Assembly: GCA_963837165.1 (NCBI GenBank) | Contig: CAWIMD010000006.1 | Location: 211,431-275,430, forward strand | Direction of reading: 5' to 3' | Source: JAENWD01 sp963837165 | GTDB lineage: Bacteria > Acidobacteriota > Vicinamibacteria > Vicinamibacterales > JAENWD01 | DNA: 64,000 nucleotides | In this document: piece by piece, positions 1 through 10,473 of the stretch | Numbering within the stretch: the stretch's first letter is position 1 | Layout: each line of letters opens with the position of its first letter | Position numbers and translations under genes: made by a program | The notes under the pieces: generated by a model | The model's input: the letters and a program-made list of their open reading frames with translations, nothing else | Databases searched by the model: none | What the model was told of the DNA's origin: nothing

Positions 1-153
1 GCCCCACGAGAAGACCCTCGAGCCCGCCGCCGCGCTCTGACCGCGACGGGGGGCAGGCGTCGCTCCGGCATCCAGAAAGGCCTGACTTCCGCCCGCGGCG
101 ACGGCGACCAGCGCCAAGGCCAGCGGCAGAATACGTGGGATCCGGTACGTCAC
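1..153 (-). CDS. Exported protein of unknown function, N-terminal part only
   Basis: A GTG start at 153 opens a frame that runs off the left edge of the window after 51 codons. The first residues (VTYRIPRILPLALALVAVAAGG) form a basic then hydrophobic stretch typical of a Sec signal peptide or membrane anchor. A strong purine-rich Shine-Dalgarno (GAGGAGG on the minus strand, about 158-165) sits at the normal distance and overlaps the stop codon of the upstream giant VWA gene. Translation is therefore probably coupled to that gene in one operon. Nothing in the visible part identifies a family; the rest lies outside the window. Confidence 0.6.
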   Translation of the reverse strand, partial: MTYRIPRILPLALALVAVAAGGSQAFLDAGATPAPRRGQSAAAGSRVFSWG

Positions 154-164
154 GAACCTCCTCC

Positions 165-3100
165 TCATTTCAGCGCGAGCGTGACGCGATCCCCTCCGGC
201 GATGTCGACATGATCGAAGTGCTGCGCGGGCGCCGTGTCGGCAACGACGCGGTAGGCGCCGGCGGGCAGCTCCACCGGATCGCCGTCGACCCAGCCTTCA
301 CCGGCCAGGGTGCCTCCCGGGTCGTAGACGGCGTAGTGTGTTCTCAGCGCCTTGGTGAGGCCGTCACTCAGGCCCTGTGCATCGCGTGCCGAGAAATACT
401 GTCCGCCGCCGAGCCCGGCCCAGCTCTTGAACTGCTCCTGCAGATCGCTGTCGTCGATGGCGAACCCGACGATGTTGAGCGAGACGTCGACGCCGGCGCT
501 CTCGAGATCCTTGAGCACCTTTTCCGGATCCCCTCCGCAGGTCTCCTCGCCGTCGGTGACCAGCACCACCACCTTGCGTCCCTTCGCCTGCCGGAGATCG
601 GAGGCCACCTTGGCGAGCGAGTCGGCGATCGGCGTCTTCGCGAGGTTCATGGCGGTGACCCCCTGCAGGGTCTTTGTGACCGCGGCCGGGTCGAGGGGGC
701 GCATCGGGATCTCGAGATCGGTGCGGCAGGAGTTCGCCTCCTTGTCGCCGAAGACCCGCAGGGCCAGCGGGGTGCCCGCGGGGATGTGTTCTCCGACAGC
801 CGCCGACAGCACGTTTTTGGCGATTTCGATCCGGCGCTTGCCGCCGATGCGCTGCAGCATCGAGCCCGAGGCGTCGAGAATCAGCTCGATGGCGCCCTCG
901 CCGGACCCGTGCGGTCCGGACGTCAGCAACAGCTCGCCCGGGCCCGGTTGCTTGCGGTGCTCGGTCGTGACCGACAGGGTGTAGGGCGCCGGGCCGCGGA
1001 GCAGCGTCGCCACCCGGTCGAAGGCCACCTCCATCTCGCCCTGGTCGATGAGATGAGTGTAGTAGCCGCCGTTGACGCGCGACCAGTCTTCCATCAGATC
1101 CTGGTTGTCCGCTTCGGAGAGGCTCACGCCGAGGCCGAAGACGCGGGGGCGAATGCTCCTGAACGAGTCCCAGACCTTCTCGTCACGCGACGTGACGGCG
1201 TCTGTGATGAGCACGATGGCTTTGGCGCCGGACAGCGGGGCAAGGGCTCTGGTCGCGGTGTCGAGCGTCTTCTCGGCGTCGCTCGAGCTCTCCTTGCGCG
1301 GATAGTCGTTGAGCGCGGTCTGCACGATGTACGGTTCGCCATACCAGTCGCCGAGCAGTTCCTTGCGGCCGAAGGGCACCAGGTTGGCGGCATCGCGACC
1401 GGGCACGAGGCCCTCGGCGTAGGTGGCGAGCGAGTTGTAGATCATCGGCAGGAAGGCGTTGACGCTCGCGCTCGTGTCCCACACGAACGCGACATTGCGG
1501 GGGGGCTCCGAGATCCGCAGATAGACGGTCGAACCGGGCTGGACGATCGCCTCGAAGACGTGCGCGAGCGGCGTGCTCTCCCCGGTCAGCTTCCGAAGCG
1601 GAACGGGCTTCCCGTCGGCGCTCTCGAGATGGAGCTCGGTCCGGACCGTCGGCTCTCCCCCGAGGGTGACGGTCAGCGCGTTCTGGCCTGCCGGCACCGC
1701 GAGGCGGTAATAGTGCTCGTAGTGGCCGAGCTGAACCTCTCCGCCGACCGCTTGCCCGGGAGTCAGCGTCGCGGCCTTTGCCTTCGAATCGTTGCCGGCC
1801 TGCCGCGACGTCTTCTCCGGCTCGCTGTCGGTCTGCGCCTCGAAGATCGCCTGGCCCTGGTAGCCCCACTCGCCGAGGATCGAACGGTAGTCCGCCCCGG
1901 TCGGACGTTCCCAGATGTGCAGGGTCTCCGGCGCCGCGCGGGAGCCGGCGCGGTCGGCGGCCGCCGACGAGAACTTCACGAACCGCGCCCACACGGGGCG
2001 CTCGAAGCTGAACTGCGCTGAACCACCGCCTGCGGGAAGGGTCCACTGTCCGATCGGCTTCCAGGGACCGGCAGGGGAGTCGAGGCTGGCGGAGAGCGAG
2101 ACCGCGCTGATCCGCTCGCCCGGCGTTGCCTTCGCGGGCTCGCGCCATTCGAGTCGGGCGATCTGGGCCGCGCGATCGTGGTGGAAGCCCACCACCCACT
2201 CGAGTCCTTCCCCTTTCTTGACGCGGACGACCCGACCCTCGGCCTTCTCGGTGAGGACCGACACGTCCCAGTGGCCTGCGATCGCAGGCTTCGCCCAGAC
2301 GACGTGGCCACCCAGCGCCTGGGAAGCCAGGTCGAAGCCCTTGCCGCCGCTGACGTCGTCACCCGGACGGGCGATGACCTTCCATTCACCAAGCTGGAAT
2401 CCGTCATCCCCGCGGCCCCCCCAGTTCGTTGCGAGCAGCAGTCGGGCGAATCGGGCCTGGCGCGGCCGCTCGAGGGGAAAGAACTGCTCCCGGGGCACGG
2501 GCTCCAGCCTGCCACTGGCGACCGTCTCGAACGTCTTGCCGTCGTCTGACAGCTGCATTGCGACTTCACGGGGGTACCGGACGACGACCTGGCCTCCCGA
2601 CGGGTCGAGCGCAAAGCCGGCGACTTCCACGGGTCCGGGCCCCGCGAGCTCGACCGTCACCTGGTCCCCGTCGTGGCCGCCGCGCAGGTCGAGGACCTGG
2701 GTCTGGGCGATGAGGCCGTCGCGGAGGTACTCGAAGCCGTAACCGAGGCTCGAGTCGGACGGCGAGGTCTGCTGTCCGCCCAGCGCCGTCCAGGCAGCGT
2801 CCAGGCCGCCGCGAAGCTCCGCGGGGACTCCCCAGGCGAGGATGGGGTGGACGGGAGCTGACTCCCGCCCCGCCGCGATCTCGGTGAAGGCCTCGACGTG
2901 GGCGGTGGAGGCTGACCGTGCCGCCACACTCACGCGCACGGGCGCGTCGGCCCAGGCGTCGGCCGGCACGAGGATCGTCAGCGGGATGGCCTGGCGTCCG
3001 CCGGCCGGAACCGTGACCTTGGTGCGCTCGAGCTCGACGCGCCAACGCATGTCGCTGGTAGTCGGCTCGAGTTCCACCGTCAGGGGCGCGGTGCCTCGGT

Positions 3101-5501
3101 TCGTCAGGCGCACGGCGCCCGTCAGTCGCTGCCCCTCCCGTCGATAGGCGGCCACCTCCGTGCTTTCGCTCTCGATCGCGAGGTCGAGCGGGAGCGCCGC
3201 CGGTTCGCCGGCCACCTGGCCGTCGCCGAGGGTCACCTCGATGCGGTACGTCGAGGCGCCGCCCCGAATCTCCAGGTACGTCGTCTTCCCCGCCGGCACG
3301 ACGCCTCGATACTCGACCGCCGCGTCGTCCCACTCCACCAGAGACTTGCCTGCCGGTGTCTCGGACAGCGCGAGGGGGCGCCTGCTTGCGGGCTTGATGA
3401 GGATTGCGGTGTCCTGCTTCTGGGCAGGGATCGCGTACCAGTCCGCATCGCGCCACTCGCCGACCGTGCCGGCGAGCACGTGGCTCGGCGGCAGGGGGCT
3501 GGCGAAGGCCGGGTCGTCGTTGGGCTCGCAGTCTGCCGCGCAGGCGAAACGCCCGCGCCGCTCCAGGGTGAGCGTGTACGGCTCGTCGCTCGGCGTTCCG
3601 GCCGAAAGGGCGAGCCGGTAGTCGCCCGGCGGAAACAGTCCGTCCAGCACGAGGGATTGCCCGGTCTTGGCGCCCTCGCTGCTGCGTGTGGGGCGCCCGC
3701 TCCAGTACAGCCTGGCGTCAATCGAGCCGCCGGAGGGTGGCTGGACCGTCAGGTGGATGTGATCCCAGGCGGCCAGGTGGAAGCGGTAGTTGTCCTGATC
3801 GTCGCCGTCGGCCAGCAGGCCGGTCCGCGTCTGTCCCATGCGCAGGCGTTCGAGCCGCGTGTCGTCGTCGTTGGGCTCGTGCTCGCCGTTCGGGTCCGGA
3901 CGCCCGAGTGGCACGGCCAGCAGGGTGTAGCCGCTGCCTCCCTGACCGCGCACCGACACGGAATGTTCTCCGGGCAGCAGGAACACGTTCTCGAGACGCA
4001 CGCGTCGCTGGCCCTTTCCGGGGCGGACACGCATGGTCTGACTGCCGGCTCCGTCGAGGAAGGCGACCTCCTGCACGCCGGTGCCAATGACCTGGAACCG
4101 CCAGAGCTCGGGCTGCCCGGTGACCAGGAAACGGAAGAAGTCGGTGTCCACGCCGCCGGTGAACCGGCCCTTCACGCGATGGTTGACCGGCACCGCGCTC
4201 GCCAGCTCGAAGCTGTCGTTGGGCTCGGTTTCGTAGCCGGCTTGCGGCGCGCCGCCTGCCGTGAAGCTCACGGTGTACTCCGCCTTTGCGGGGCCGCGGC
4301 TGACGCTGAAGCCGTACTCGCCCGGCTGGAGGAGCAGATCGCTCAGCTCGATTCCGCCCTTGGCATCGTGGCACTGCAGCGGGTGACCGGCGCTGTCCAG
4401 CAGGCACAGCCGGAACGAGGCCTTCGGTGCCGTTTCGATCGCGAGTGACCAGAGGTGGTCGGCCGCCTCCTCGTCGAGGGCGAACGCGAAGAAGTCGGTC
4501 TCGCTTCCCACGCCCATGCGACCGGTGAGCGGCTGCCCCGGATCCACGCGGTTCGCCTGCACCCAGTGGTCGTTGGGCTCCGCCTCGCTGCCCTCGACTC
4601 TGAGGCCGGTGGAGAGCGCCGCCACCGCTTCGACCAGTTCCCCGTTCTCCTCCTGAACCTCCACGAAGGTGTCGCCGGCCGGCAGTCCGAGATCGCGGAA
4701 CGCCAGCTTCCCGACCCTGTCCGTATCCGCATGCGCCAGCTCCTTGCCGGCGGCATCGCGCAGGAACGCGCGGGCGTGCCGTCCGACGGGCACCTGGGCA
4801 CGAACCTCCCACCGGTCAGCGGCCTCCTTCGCCGTCAGAGGCAGGCGGAACCACGCGGCGGGCGTCTCGGTGAACGCGGCGTACTCCGTTCCGACGCGCA
4901 GCTGGCGGGCCTCCTGCTTCGCGCCGTGAGGTTTCGTGTGTTCGTCGAGGAGGAGCCGCGCCCCCTGCCGGATCGCGAGCCGATACCCGCCGGGCCGGTC
5001 GGTGTCGGCAGCCCCGGGCGGTTTGGCGCCCGAACCCTGCTCGCCGAAGCTCAGGCTCGCGGTCGGCGGGCGAAAGGGTCCACCGCCCCCGGCGTGGGCC
5101 ACGCCGAGCACGTACTCGCCGGGCTCGAAGACCAGGTCCTCGACAACGGCCGGCTTGGACCCGTCGCGGCTGGCGAGGGTGAACAGCCGCTCCTTCTTCG
5201 TGACGTCGGTGCCGTTGTCGGCGTAGTCGAGCCGCAGCACCTCGACGATGGTGAGCTCGCCCGGGATGCCCTGGAGCTCGAACGTCCAGCGCTGCTGGGC
5301 ATCGACGTCGGAGACCGTCCACAGGAAGCCGTCCTGATCGCCGGCGGGCATCGACCCCATGAGGATGGCGGCGCCGGAGACGTGGGTGGCCTGGGCGGGA
5401 GTGTTGTTGGGCTCGTGCTCGTAGACGGCGGGCTGAGCGAAGGCGAGGGAGGCGATCAACGACAGGCTGGTTCCCAACGTTGTCGCGATGGTGACAGACA
5501 T
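165..5501 (-). CDS. Giant exported protein with repeated PPC-like domains and two VWA domains
   Basis: A predicted 1778-residue exported protein. I start it at the ATG at 5501 because that codon opens a signal peptide (MSVTIATTLG...ASLAFAQ); the open frame continues upstream but the extra residues are not protein-like. Five segments in the first half begin with EPNN or EPND followed by a DxDxF/Y strand (e.g. HEPNN, AEPND, TEPND, HEPND, CEPND), the hallmark of PPC-type beta-sandwich repeats. The middle resembles discoidin-like beta domains. The last third has two von Willebrand A domains with MIDAS motifs DTSAS (about residue 1300) and DASGS (about residue 1540), followed by a short carboxypeptidase-regulatory-like tail. 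The family role is adhesion or protein-protein assembly at the cell surface. Function here is unknown; domain calls are by eye. Confidence 0.85.
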   Translation of the reverse strand: MSVTIATTLGTSLSLIASLAFAQPAVYEHEPNNTPAQATHVSGAAILMGSMPAGDQDGFLWTVSDVDAQQRWTFELQGIPGELTIVEVLRLDYADNGTDVTKKERLFTLASRDGSKPAVVEDLVFEPGEYVLGVAHAGGGGPFRPPTASLSFGEQGSGAKPPGAADTDRPGGYRLAIRQGARLLLDEHTKPHGAKQEARQLRVGTEYAAFTETPAAWFRLPLTAKEAADRWEVRAQVPVGRHARAFLRDAAGKELAHADTDRVGKLAFRDLGLPAGDTFVEVQEENGELVEAVAALSTGLRVEGSEAEPNDHWVQANRVDPGQPLTGRMGVGSETDFFAFALDEEAADHLWSLAIETAPKASFRLCLLDSAGHPLQCHDAKGGIELSDLLLQPGEYGFSVSRGPAKAEYTVSFTAGGAPQAGYETEPNDSFELASAVPVNHRVKGRFTGGVDTDFFRFLVTGQPELWRFQVIGTGVQEVAFLDGAGSQTMRVRPGKGQRRVRLENVFLLPGEHSVSVRGQGGSGYTLLAVPLGRPDPNGEHEPNDDDTRLERLRMGQTRTGLLADGDDQDNYRFHLAAWDHIHLTVQPPSGGSIDARLYWSGRPTRSSEGAKTGQSLVLDGLFPPGDYRLALSAGTPSDEPYTLTLERRGRFACAADCEPNDDPAFASPLPPSHVLAGTVGEWRDADWYAIPAQKQDTAILIKPASRRPLALSETPAGKSLVEWDDAAVEYRGVVPAGKTTYLEIRGGASTYRIEVTLGDGQVAGEPAALPLDLAIESESTEVAAYRREGQRLTGAVRLTNRGTAPLTVELEPTTSDMRWRVELERTKVTVPAGGRQAIPLTILVPADAWADAPVRVSVAARSASTAHVEAFTEIAAGRESAPVHPILAWGVPAELRGGLDAAWTALGGQQTSPSDSSLGYGFEYLRDGLIAQTQVLDLRGGHDGDQVTVELAGPGPVEVAGFALDPSGGQVVVRYPREVAMQLSDDGKTFETVASGRLEPVPREQFFPLERPRQARFARLLLATNWGGRGDDGFQLGEWKVIARPGDDVSGGKGFDLASQALGGHVVWAKPAIAGHWDVSVLTEKAEGRVVRVKKGEGLEWVVGFHHDRAAQIARLEWREPAKATPGERISAVSLSASLDSPAGPWKPIGQWTLPAGGGSAQFSFERPVWARFVKFSSAAADRAGSRAAPETLHIWERPTGADYRSILGEWGYQGQAIFEAQTDSEPEKTSRQAGNDSKAKAATLTPGQAVGGEVQLGHYEHYYRLAVPAGQNALTVTLGGEPTVRTELHLESADGKPVPLRKLTGESTPLAHVFEAIVQPGSTVYLRISEPPRNVAFVWDTSASVNAFLPMIYNSLATYAEGLVPGRDAANLVPFGRKELLGDWYGEPYIVQTALNDYPRKESSSDAEKTLDTATRALAPLSGAKAIVLITDAVTSRDEKVWDSFRSIRPRVFGLGVSLSEADNQDLMEDWSRVNGGYYTHLIDQGEMEVAFDRVATLLRGPAPYTLSVTTEHRKQPGPGELLLTSGPHGSGEGAIELILDASGSMLQRIGGKRRIEIAKNVLSAAVGEHIPAGTPLALRVFGDKEANSCRTDLEIPMRPLDPAAVTKTLQGVTAMNLAKTPIADSLAKVASDLRQAKGRKVVVLVTDGEETCGGDPEKVLKDLESAGVDVSLNIVGFAIDDSDLQEQFKSWAGLGGGQYFSARDAQGLSDGLTKALRTHYAVYDPGGTLAGEGWVDGDPVELPAGAYRVVADTAPAQHFDHVDIAGGDRVTLALK

Positions 5502-5722
5502 CGTCGACCGACGGCAGAAGCCAAGGCGCGGGGGTTGCGAAAGGACCAACCGTCGAGGCGCACGATCTCGCGCGGGGCTGACCGCTAAGCCAGAGCGGCC
5601 GTTCAGATCAGTTGAATCCGTACCGCCTACGAACTGCAACGCGTTGGTTTCCATGAACCACCAACACTCGGATCGCGGGTCACCGCAGTGAGACTGGCTG
5701 TCGACGTCTGCACCGCGAGCGG

Positions 5723-8146
5723 CTATCCGAGTACCTGCCAATGACGATGAGTAGTCTGCGAGCCAGTTAGAGAAGAGCAATCCTGTACGCACGTCATAAT
5801 GAAGAAGTCCGAGTCAGCCAGCATTTCGGCCGGCGTCGTCGAGGCCGCCTGCAGTACGGCGACGACCGCCTGACACAGCACCTGCTGATGTGGGGGCACA
5901 AAGCTGCAGATGCTGACGCCCGCCGGGCCGGCCATCGTATTCACTCTGAGGAGAGTCTTGAGGGCCACGCCCGCTCTCAATACCCCGTACATCGCAGTGC
6001 AACCGGTCGCAACGGCGCCGACTTTGGCGGCACCGTGAATCGCCGCAAGTTCGGCGAGCTTTTCGACCATGGTCTGAGTGGCGGCGACCAATGACACACC
6101 GCCCCATCCAGTCGCGATCATGCCAGTCGCGCTACCCGACCGCGACTCTACTTGCCACCACGCCTGACAGCCTCTTGCCGCCTGTGATGGCGGCACCAAT
6201 AGCACGTTGCCGGCGGACAGTTCCTCGCGCAGAACACGCCGAGTGGCCGGATCACAATCTTTCAGCCGCGGGTCCGCCGCATCCCTCACCACCAGCGGCG
6301 GCGCGGCTGAATCGTTGTCGAGCTGGCCGAATAACGACCCGCCAACACCGGACGGGGCCGCGAACAGCAAGTGTTCCAGCCAGGTGTCGGTCACCCCTAT
6401 TCTCAGGGCTCCCTCCGGCCTGAACGTAGCGTCGTGGCGGTCAATCACACGCCGGGCGTCGTTCATGACATCGAATCCGTCGCGCGTTGCGTCGACGCGG
6501 CCGAATGGCAGATAGCGAGCCAACACGGTAGGTTCGGTCCGGTAGCTTCGCAGGCCGGGCAACTCGTCGCTCAGTGCGTCAGACACCATCAGGAACGCCT
6601 CGGTACCCAGCTGGAATCCAACGAGCGGATCCGGTGGCTCGGCTTCAGGCGGGGTGGTGTGGGGGTTCGGGTGGTTCTGAAAATAGCGCAGGGATTTCAG
6701 CGTTTCCGCGAGGGCGGTGTAAATGCGATCCAGACTGGCTCCCCCTCCAGCAGTCCCGGTCTGGAAACGCAGCAATACGGTGCGCGCGAGCGAGCGGCGA
6801 AACGCGTTGGCATCACCGGACCAGCGTGCGACATTACGCACGATCGTCTTGTCGGGCAGACCAGGGCGAATCAGTGTGATTTCCAACCACTGGCGTACGG
6901 CCAGGCGTTTGGATCCGACGCCACCCTTCTTGCCGTCACTGGACAACGCATCAAGGGCCTTTCCGAAGTTCTCGCCGACGCGCTCGAATGTTCCGGCCAT
7001 TTGGCTACTGGCTTCGGACACCGGCGCGGTGTTGCCATGAAGGTCGAAGGCCAGCGCTCCTTTCGGTGGCGAATTGTTGAGTGCAGGAAAGAACAGCGTT
7101 GATTTCGCCAACGCCGCGTCGCCGTCGGTAACGCCAGGATCCAGGAAGCCATTCGCCAGATTCGTGTAGCTGACCGTCACACCGCCCAGGTTCGCTGCCG
7201 GCCGCTCCCATGCGGGCATCAGTTCCGTGACCTCCGCGTGGCCGTCCCAATCGCGTTCCAAGAAAGCCTGAATTCGCACGCGCTGCTGTAGGCTTTCCGG
7301 AACGCTGTCCGAGAGATAGGTCGTTGCCGTGAGCGCGTCGAACGGCGCCGGTCTCGAGCCAAGCACAGGGTGCACCGCGGTCCATCCACCAGCGGCGGTC
7401 TCGCGGTACTCAACCCAGGCATAGTCGCGCACCTGATCGGCATCGTAGGTTTGTGTCTGCCACCGAAAGACCTTGTCGTTCTGTAGCGCGGCCAGCATGT
7501 GGGCTGCAATTTGCGGTATGGCATCGCCTGCCCGCTTGGCGCTGTCGATCTGCAATTGCTCGGCAAAGCTTTCGATCGATCCAGGGGGCGTTTCCTTGGT
7601 CAGCTCAGAGGCGTCGCGGTCACTGGCCTCCAGCGCTGGTGTGGTCACGAAAAGTTCCTTTGGCGGCTTCCTCGCGCTGAGCAACAGCCTGGGAATACCG
7701 AGCTGGCCGGCCGTGGCTTTGCCCAGGGCGATTCGTGCCTCGAGGCCCGCGTCCTTCAACAGCCTGGCAAGCAAGAGCGCCTGATCCAGGTCGTTGCCCG
7801 CGCGGCTGGTGAGCGTTCCTAGCGGGCCCCGGAGCACGCCGGGATAGTCTTCGAAGGCGATGTCTTCTGCGACGAACTTGACGATCCTGCCTGGATCGTA
7901 GTCGAGCGCGTCCAGTAGCGCACCGAGATCGAAGGATGATCGGTCCAAGAGCCGGTCGCGCTCGTGCAGCCAATGAATCCTCGCATCGAGTGCATCGGGT
8001 GCAAATAGTGGCTTCTTGAGTTTGGAGGGCACTCCGCCGCCTTGCCTGCTCGTGCTGGTCCCCTGGGCGTGCGCGGGGAGGGGGATGAACATCCAGAGCG
8101 TCAGAAACGCGGCGTTCAGTACAGGCGCGAAAGGCTTGCGCAACAT
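5723..8146 (-). CDS. Exported transglutaminase-like domain protein
   Basis: An 807-residue protein. The ATG at 8146 is chosen because it starts a signal peptide (MLRKPFAPVLN...LPAHAQG); the longer open frame upstream overlaps the neighbouring DUF4412-like gene and looks non-coding. Residues about 70-140 (YDPGRIVKFV, RAGNDLDQALLLARLLKDAG, ARIALG) match the start of transglutaminase-like cysteine-peptidase folds, where an RxGN-hD element precedes a helix bringing in peptide substrates. I do not see an unambiguous Cys/His/Asp triad, so enzymatic activity is not supported. The C-terminus has small-residue-rich hydrophobic stretches near residues 730-790 (ATGCTAMYGVLRAGVALKTLL), possibly a membrane hairpin. 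It lies about 220 bp upstream of the giant VWA gene on the same strand and about 35 bp downstream of the DUF4412-like gene, so a common transcript is plausible. Confidence 0.75.
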   Translation of the reverse strand: MLRKPFAPVLNAAFLTLWMFIPLPAHAQGTSTSRQGGGVPSKLKKPLFAPDALDARIHWLHERDRLLDRSSFDLGALLDALDYDPGRIVKFVAEDIAFEDYPGVLRGPLGTLTSRAGNDLDQALLLARLLKDAGLEARIALGKATAGQLGIPRLLLSARKPPKELFVTTPALEASDRDASELTKETPPGSIESFAEQLQIDSAKRAGDAIPQIAAHMLAALQNDKVFRWQTQTYDADQVRDYAWVEYRETAAGGWTAVHPVLGSRPAPFDALTATTYLSDSVPESLQQRVRIQAFLERDWDGHAEVTELMPAWERPAANLGGVTVSYTNLANGFLDPGVTDGDAALAKSTLFFPALNNSPPKGALAFDLHGNTAPVSEASSQMAGTFERVGENFGKALDALSSDGKKGGVGSKRLAVRQWLEITLIRPGLPDKTIVRNVARWSGDANAFRRSLARTVLLRFQTGTAGGGASLDRIYTALAETLKSLRYFQNHPNPHTTPPEAEPPDPLVGFQLGTEAFLMVSDALSDELPGLRSYRTEPTVLARYLPFGRVDATRDGFDVMNDARRVIDRHDATFRPEGALRIGVTDTWLEHLLFAAPSGVGGSLFGQLDNDSAAPPLVVRDAADPRLKDCDPATRRVLREELSAGNVLLVPPSQAARGCQAWWQVESRSGSATGMIATGWGGVSLVAATQTMVEKLAELAAIHGAAKVGAVATGCTAMYGVLRAGVALKTLLRVNTMAGPAGVSICSFVPPHQQVLCQAVVAVLQAASTTPAEMLADSDFFIMTCVQDCSSLTGSQTTHRHWQVLG

Positions 8147-8181
8147 GCGGGGTCTCCTCGGCGGGACGGTGAAGTGAAACG

Positions 8182-8852
8182 TCACTTGATCTCGCGATAC
8201 CCCGCCGGCGGGTCGTACACTCCGGCCGGCGCAGGCTCCTCGGCAATCGACACCAGCTCCTGCCACGACGTGACCGGGCCCACCTGAATCTCCTGCCGCA
8301 CGGGGTAGCCGCCGATCTCGAGCGGGCGGCGCATCCATTCCGAGCCCGGCTGCACGGCCATGCCCTCGATCAGCCTGTGATAGGCAGTCATGTCGATCCC
8401 GACGTCGTGGCTCACCCAGAGCGTGGCCGTGACCGGAGGGCCGGCGCCCATGTGGATGGCCACGTCGTACCGTCCGGTCGTCCACCGGCCGATCTGCCGT
8501 GTCTGGCCGGTCTTCTTCAGGTCGGCTCGGACGGACGGCCGGTTGCTCTTCGTGTGAATGGGGTACGCCTGGTAGGTGTGGGCCTTGCGGTCGATCGCGT
8601 ACCACTCGCCGCGGTCGGGCCGGCTAATCATGCCGCCGCTCGAATCGAGACGGGCCAGCGGTCCTTGCAAACCCACAGCGTGACGGGATTCACCTCGTCG
8701 CTGGCGAGGTTCTTGCGCACCGCTGGCGGGAGGTCGGCGGTCTTCGACACCTCAGTTCCTTCCCGGACGATGATTCGCGTATCACCGAATGCCAGGCCGG
8801 CTGCGGTCAGCCAGACGATCGCTGCGGCCGAGAGTCCGGCGCCTCGTCGCAT
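8182..8852 (-). CDS. Exported DUF4412-like protein, reading frame broken once
   Basis: Two overlapping frames form one gene. The first (start 8852, RBS AAGGGAG just upstream) gives a signal peptide and the strand DTRIIVREGTE; it then reaches a premature stop near 8628. The second frame carries LDSSGGMIS, RGEWYAIDRKAHTY and a beta-rich C-terminus ending at 8182. The order matches small exported DUF4412-like proteins in which a periplasmic beta-sheet domain contains a xRxDSSGG-xI motif followed by a D/N-x-x-x-K-T-Y strand. The shift lies near 8660, in CGCTGGCCCG on the coding strand; adding one G restores ...KDRWARLDSSGG. It may be a sequencing error rather than gene decay. Biochemical role unknown. 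Confidence 0.6.
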
Positions 8853-8983
8853 TCCAGCTCCCTTCCACGCAGGGACACACGACGTGCCCGCGGAATGACA
8901 AATCTCGTGTTCACCCTGTCAGAACGGATTTGCCGGACCTATCCCGCCACCGGGCTCGCCGGTCGGCGGGTCCGGGCATCCGT

Positions 8984-10397
8984 TCAGTGCGGCCGCCGGA
9001 GCCTGAACGTGAACCGCTGGGGCAGGCCTGTCTGCGGAACCGGAATCGGGGCGTATGGGCGAATGGCCTTCTGGAGGAAGATTGAGCCCTCGATGCGGTC
9101 ATTGCTGGCGTAGGTGATCAGCAACGTGCAGCTCGACGGGCCGCCCGCGTTCACGGGCAGCTCCATGTAGGTGCCGCTCGGAACGTCGGGCAGCTCGATC
9201 CGGAAGTCGCCTCCCAGGATCTGCATCGGATAGAGGCCGCGAGGCCACGAGACCAGGGTGAGGTCCCGATCCGCCGGGTCAAGTGGGAGCCGAACCTTGA
9301 TCGACGCCGGGTGCTCCTTGCCGCCCAGGGCCGCGCGGCCCGAGGCCTCGAGCAGGAAGACGTACTGCTGGAGCTTCGGGTGACGTACCGATTTCGGCCT
9401 TGAGGTCCTTGTCGAACGTGCGCTTGAGCTGGGGCGTGCCGCTCGCCAGGTTGTAGATGAAAAGTCCCTCGCCCGGCGCCTCGATCCCGACGTTTCCGAC
9501 GCACCGGTCGAAGTCCCGCTGCGGCACGAACCCCGCGGAGAGCAGAAAGCTGGCCTTCGTGTAGACCGCAGCCAGCCCGGACGGAACGCCCTGGCTCGCC
9601 TGCGCCCGCATCCTCTGACAGGCGTAGTCCTCGGGCGCTGCGGCAAGCGGTGCCGCGATCATCCATCCGGTGAATTCGGCGATGTCTTCCGCCAGGTTCT
9701 TGCCGCCGTACGCCGACGTGAATCCGTTCGCCACGTGGTTGTCGCCCGCGTGGCTCCTCCAATCCTTCTCTCCGTAGTAGCCGCCGGCCAGGCCGACCCG
9801 GTGGAACGACTCGTGAATGGACGCCCACTCCTGCACGAAGCCCTTCTCCAGGCGCAGCCGCTCAATCACCTCGTCGGCCGCCTTCAACGCCTCGGGCGGC
9901 CACAGGCTCGCGTCCGGCCGGAACTCGAGCCAGGCCGGGGGCGATGCCTCCGTCCGTGTGTAGAGCAGTCGGACAGCGATGTGCGTGCACTCGTGGATGA
10001 TGGTCTGGATCGCGGCCGGGCGGGCCTCCGCCGAGAGCTTCAGGGCGCTCTCCATGAACATTCCGGACGCGACGTTCAGATACAGCAGGTCCTGCCGATC
10101 GTTTGGCTTCGTCTTCCCCGTCACGAGCGGATTGTCCTGGTCCTCGATGAACACGATGCGCCGGACGGCCAGGCAGAGAAACGGCGGCATCAGCTCGAGT
10201 GCATCCCGGACCACGCGTCGCTGGTCGGGTCCGGCAGCCACGATGTGGCCTCGAAGGCTCCACTGGACTTCCGAGGCGTCGGCCGGGCCCAGGAGGCGGA
10301 CGTGCGGACAATGGGACGAGATCTGGGCCGAGGCCGGCGCCGCGAGACCCAGAGTGATCGGAAGCGCCAGGGCGAGCGCGTGGATGGTGCGACGCAT
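8984..10397 (-). CDS. Exported HExxH putative metalloprotease, frame broken once
   Basis: A signal peptide (MRRTIHALALALPITLGLAAPASAQ) is followed by a domain with HECTH at residues 135-139, the zincin zinc-binding and catalytic signature, and downstream acidic helices (EDIAEFTGW) that could supply a third ligand. The frame ends early near 9279. The continuation (HPKLQQYVFLLEASG ... TGLPQRFTFRLRR) is in the next frame and stops at 8984. Deleting one base from the GTACC at 9385-9389 joins them as ...AEIVRHPKLQQYVF, so this is most likely an indel error. The C-terminal part looks like a beta-sandwich. It follows the ECF sigma gene by about 76 bp on the same strand and could be a member of its regulon or operon. 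Substrate unknown. Confidence 0.65.
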
Positions 10398-10473
10398 GAT
10401 GGGCTACGGGGATGAACGGATTCGAGGCGTGGAACCCGCCACCAGCCGGGGAGGAGGACTGTCCGGAGGTCGT

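Noticed and set aside
5502..5792. N-terminal extension of the giant VWA protein
   Set aside because: The residues upstream of the ATG at 5501 are not conserved-looking, and the signal peptide would become internal.
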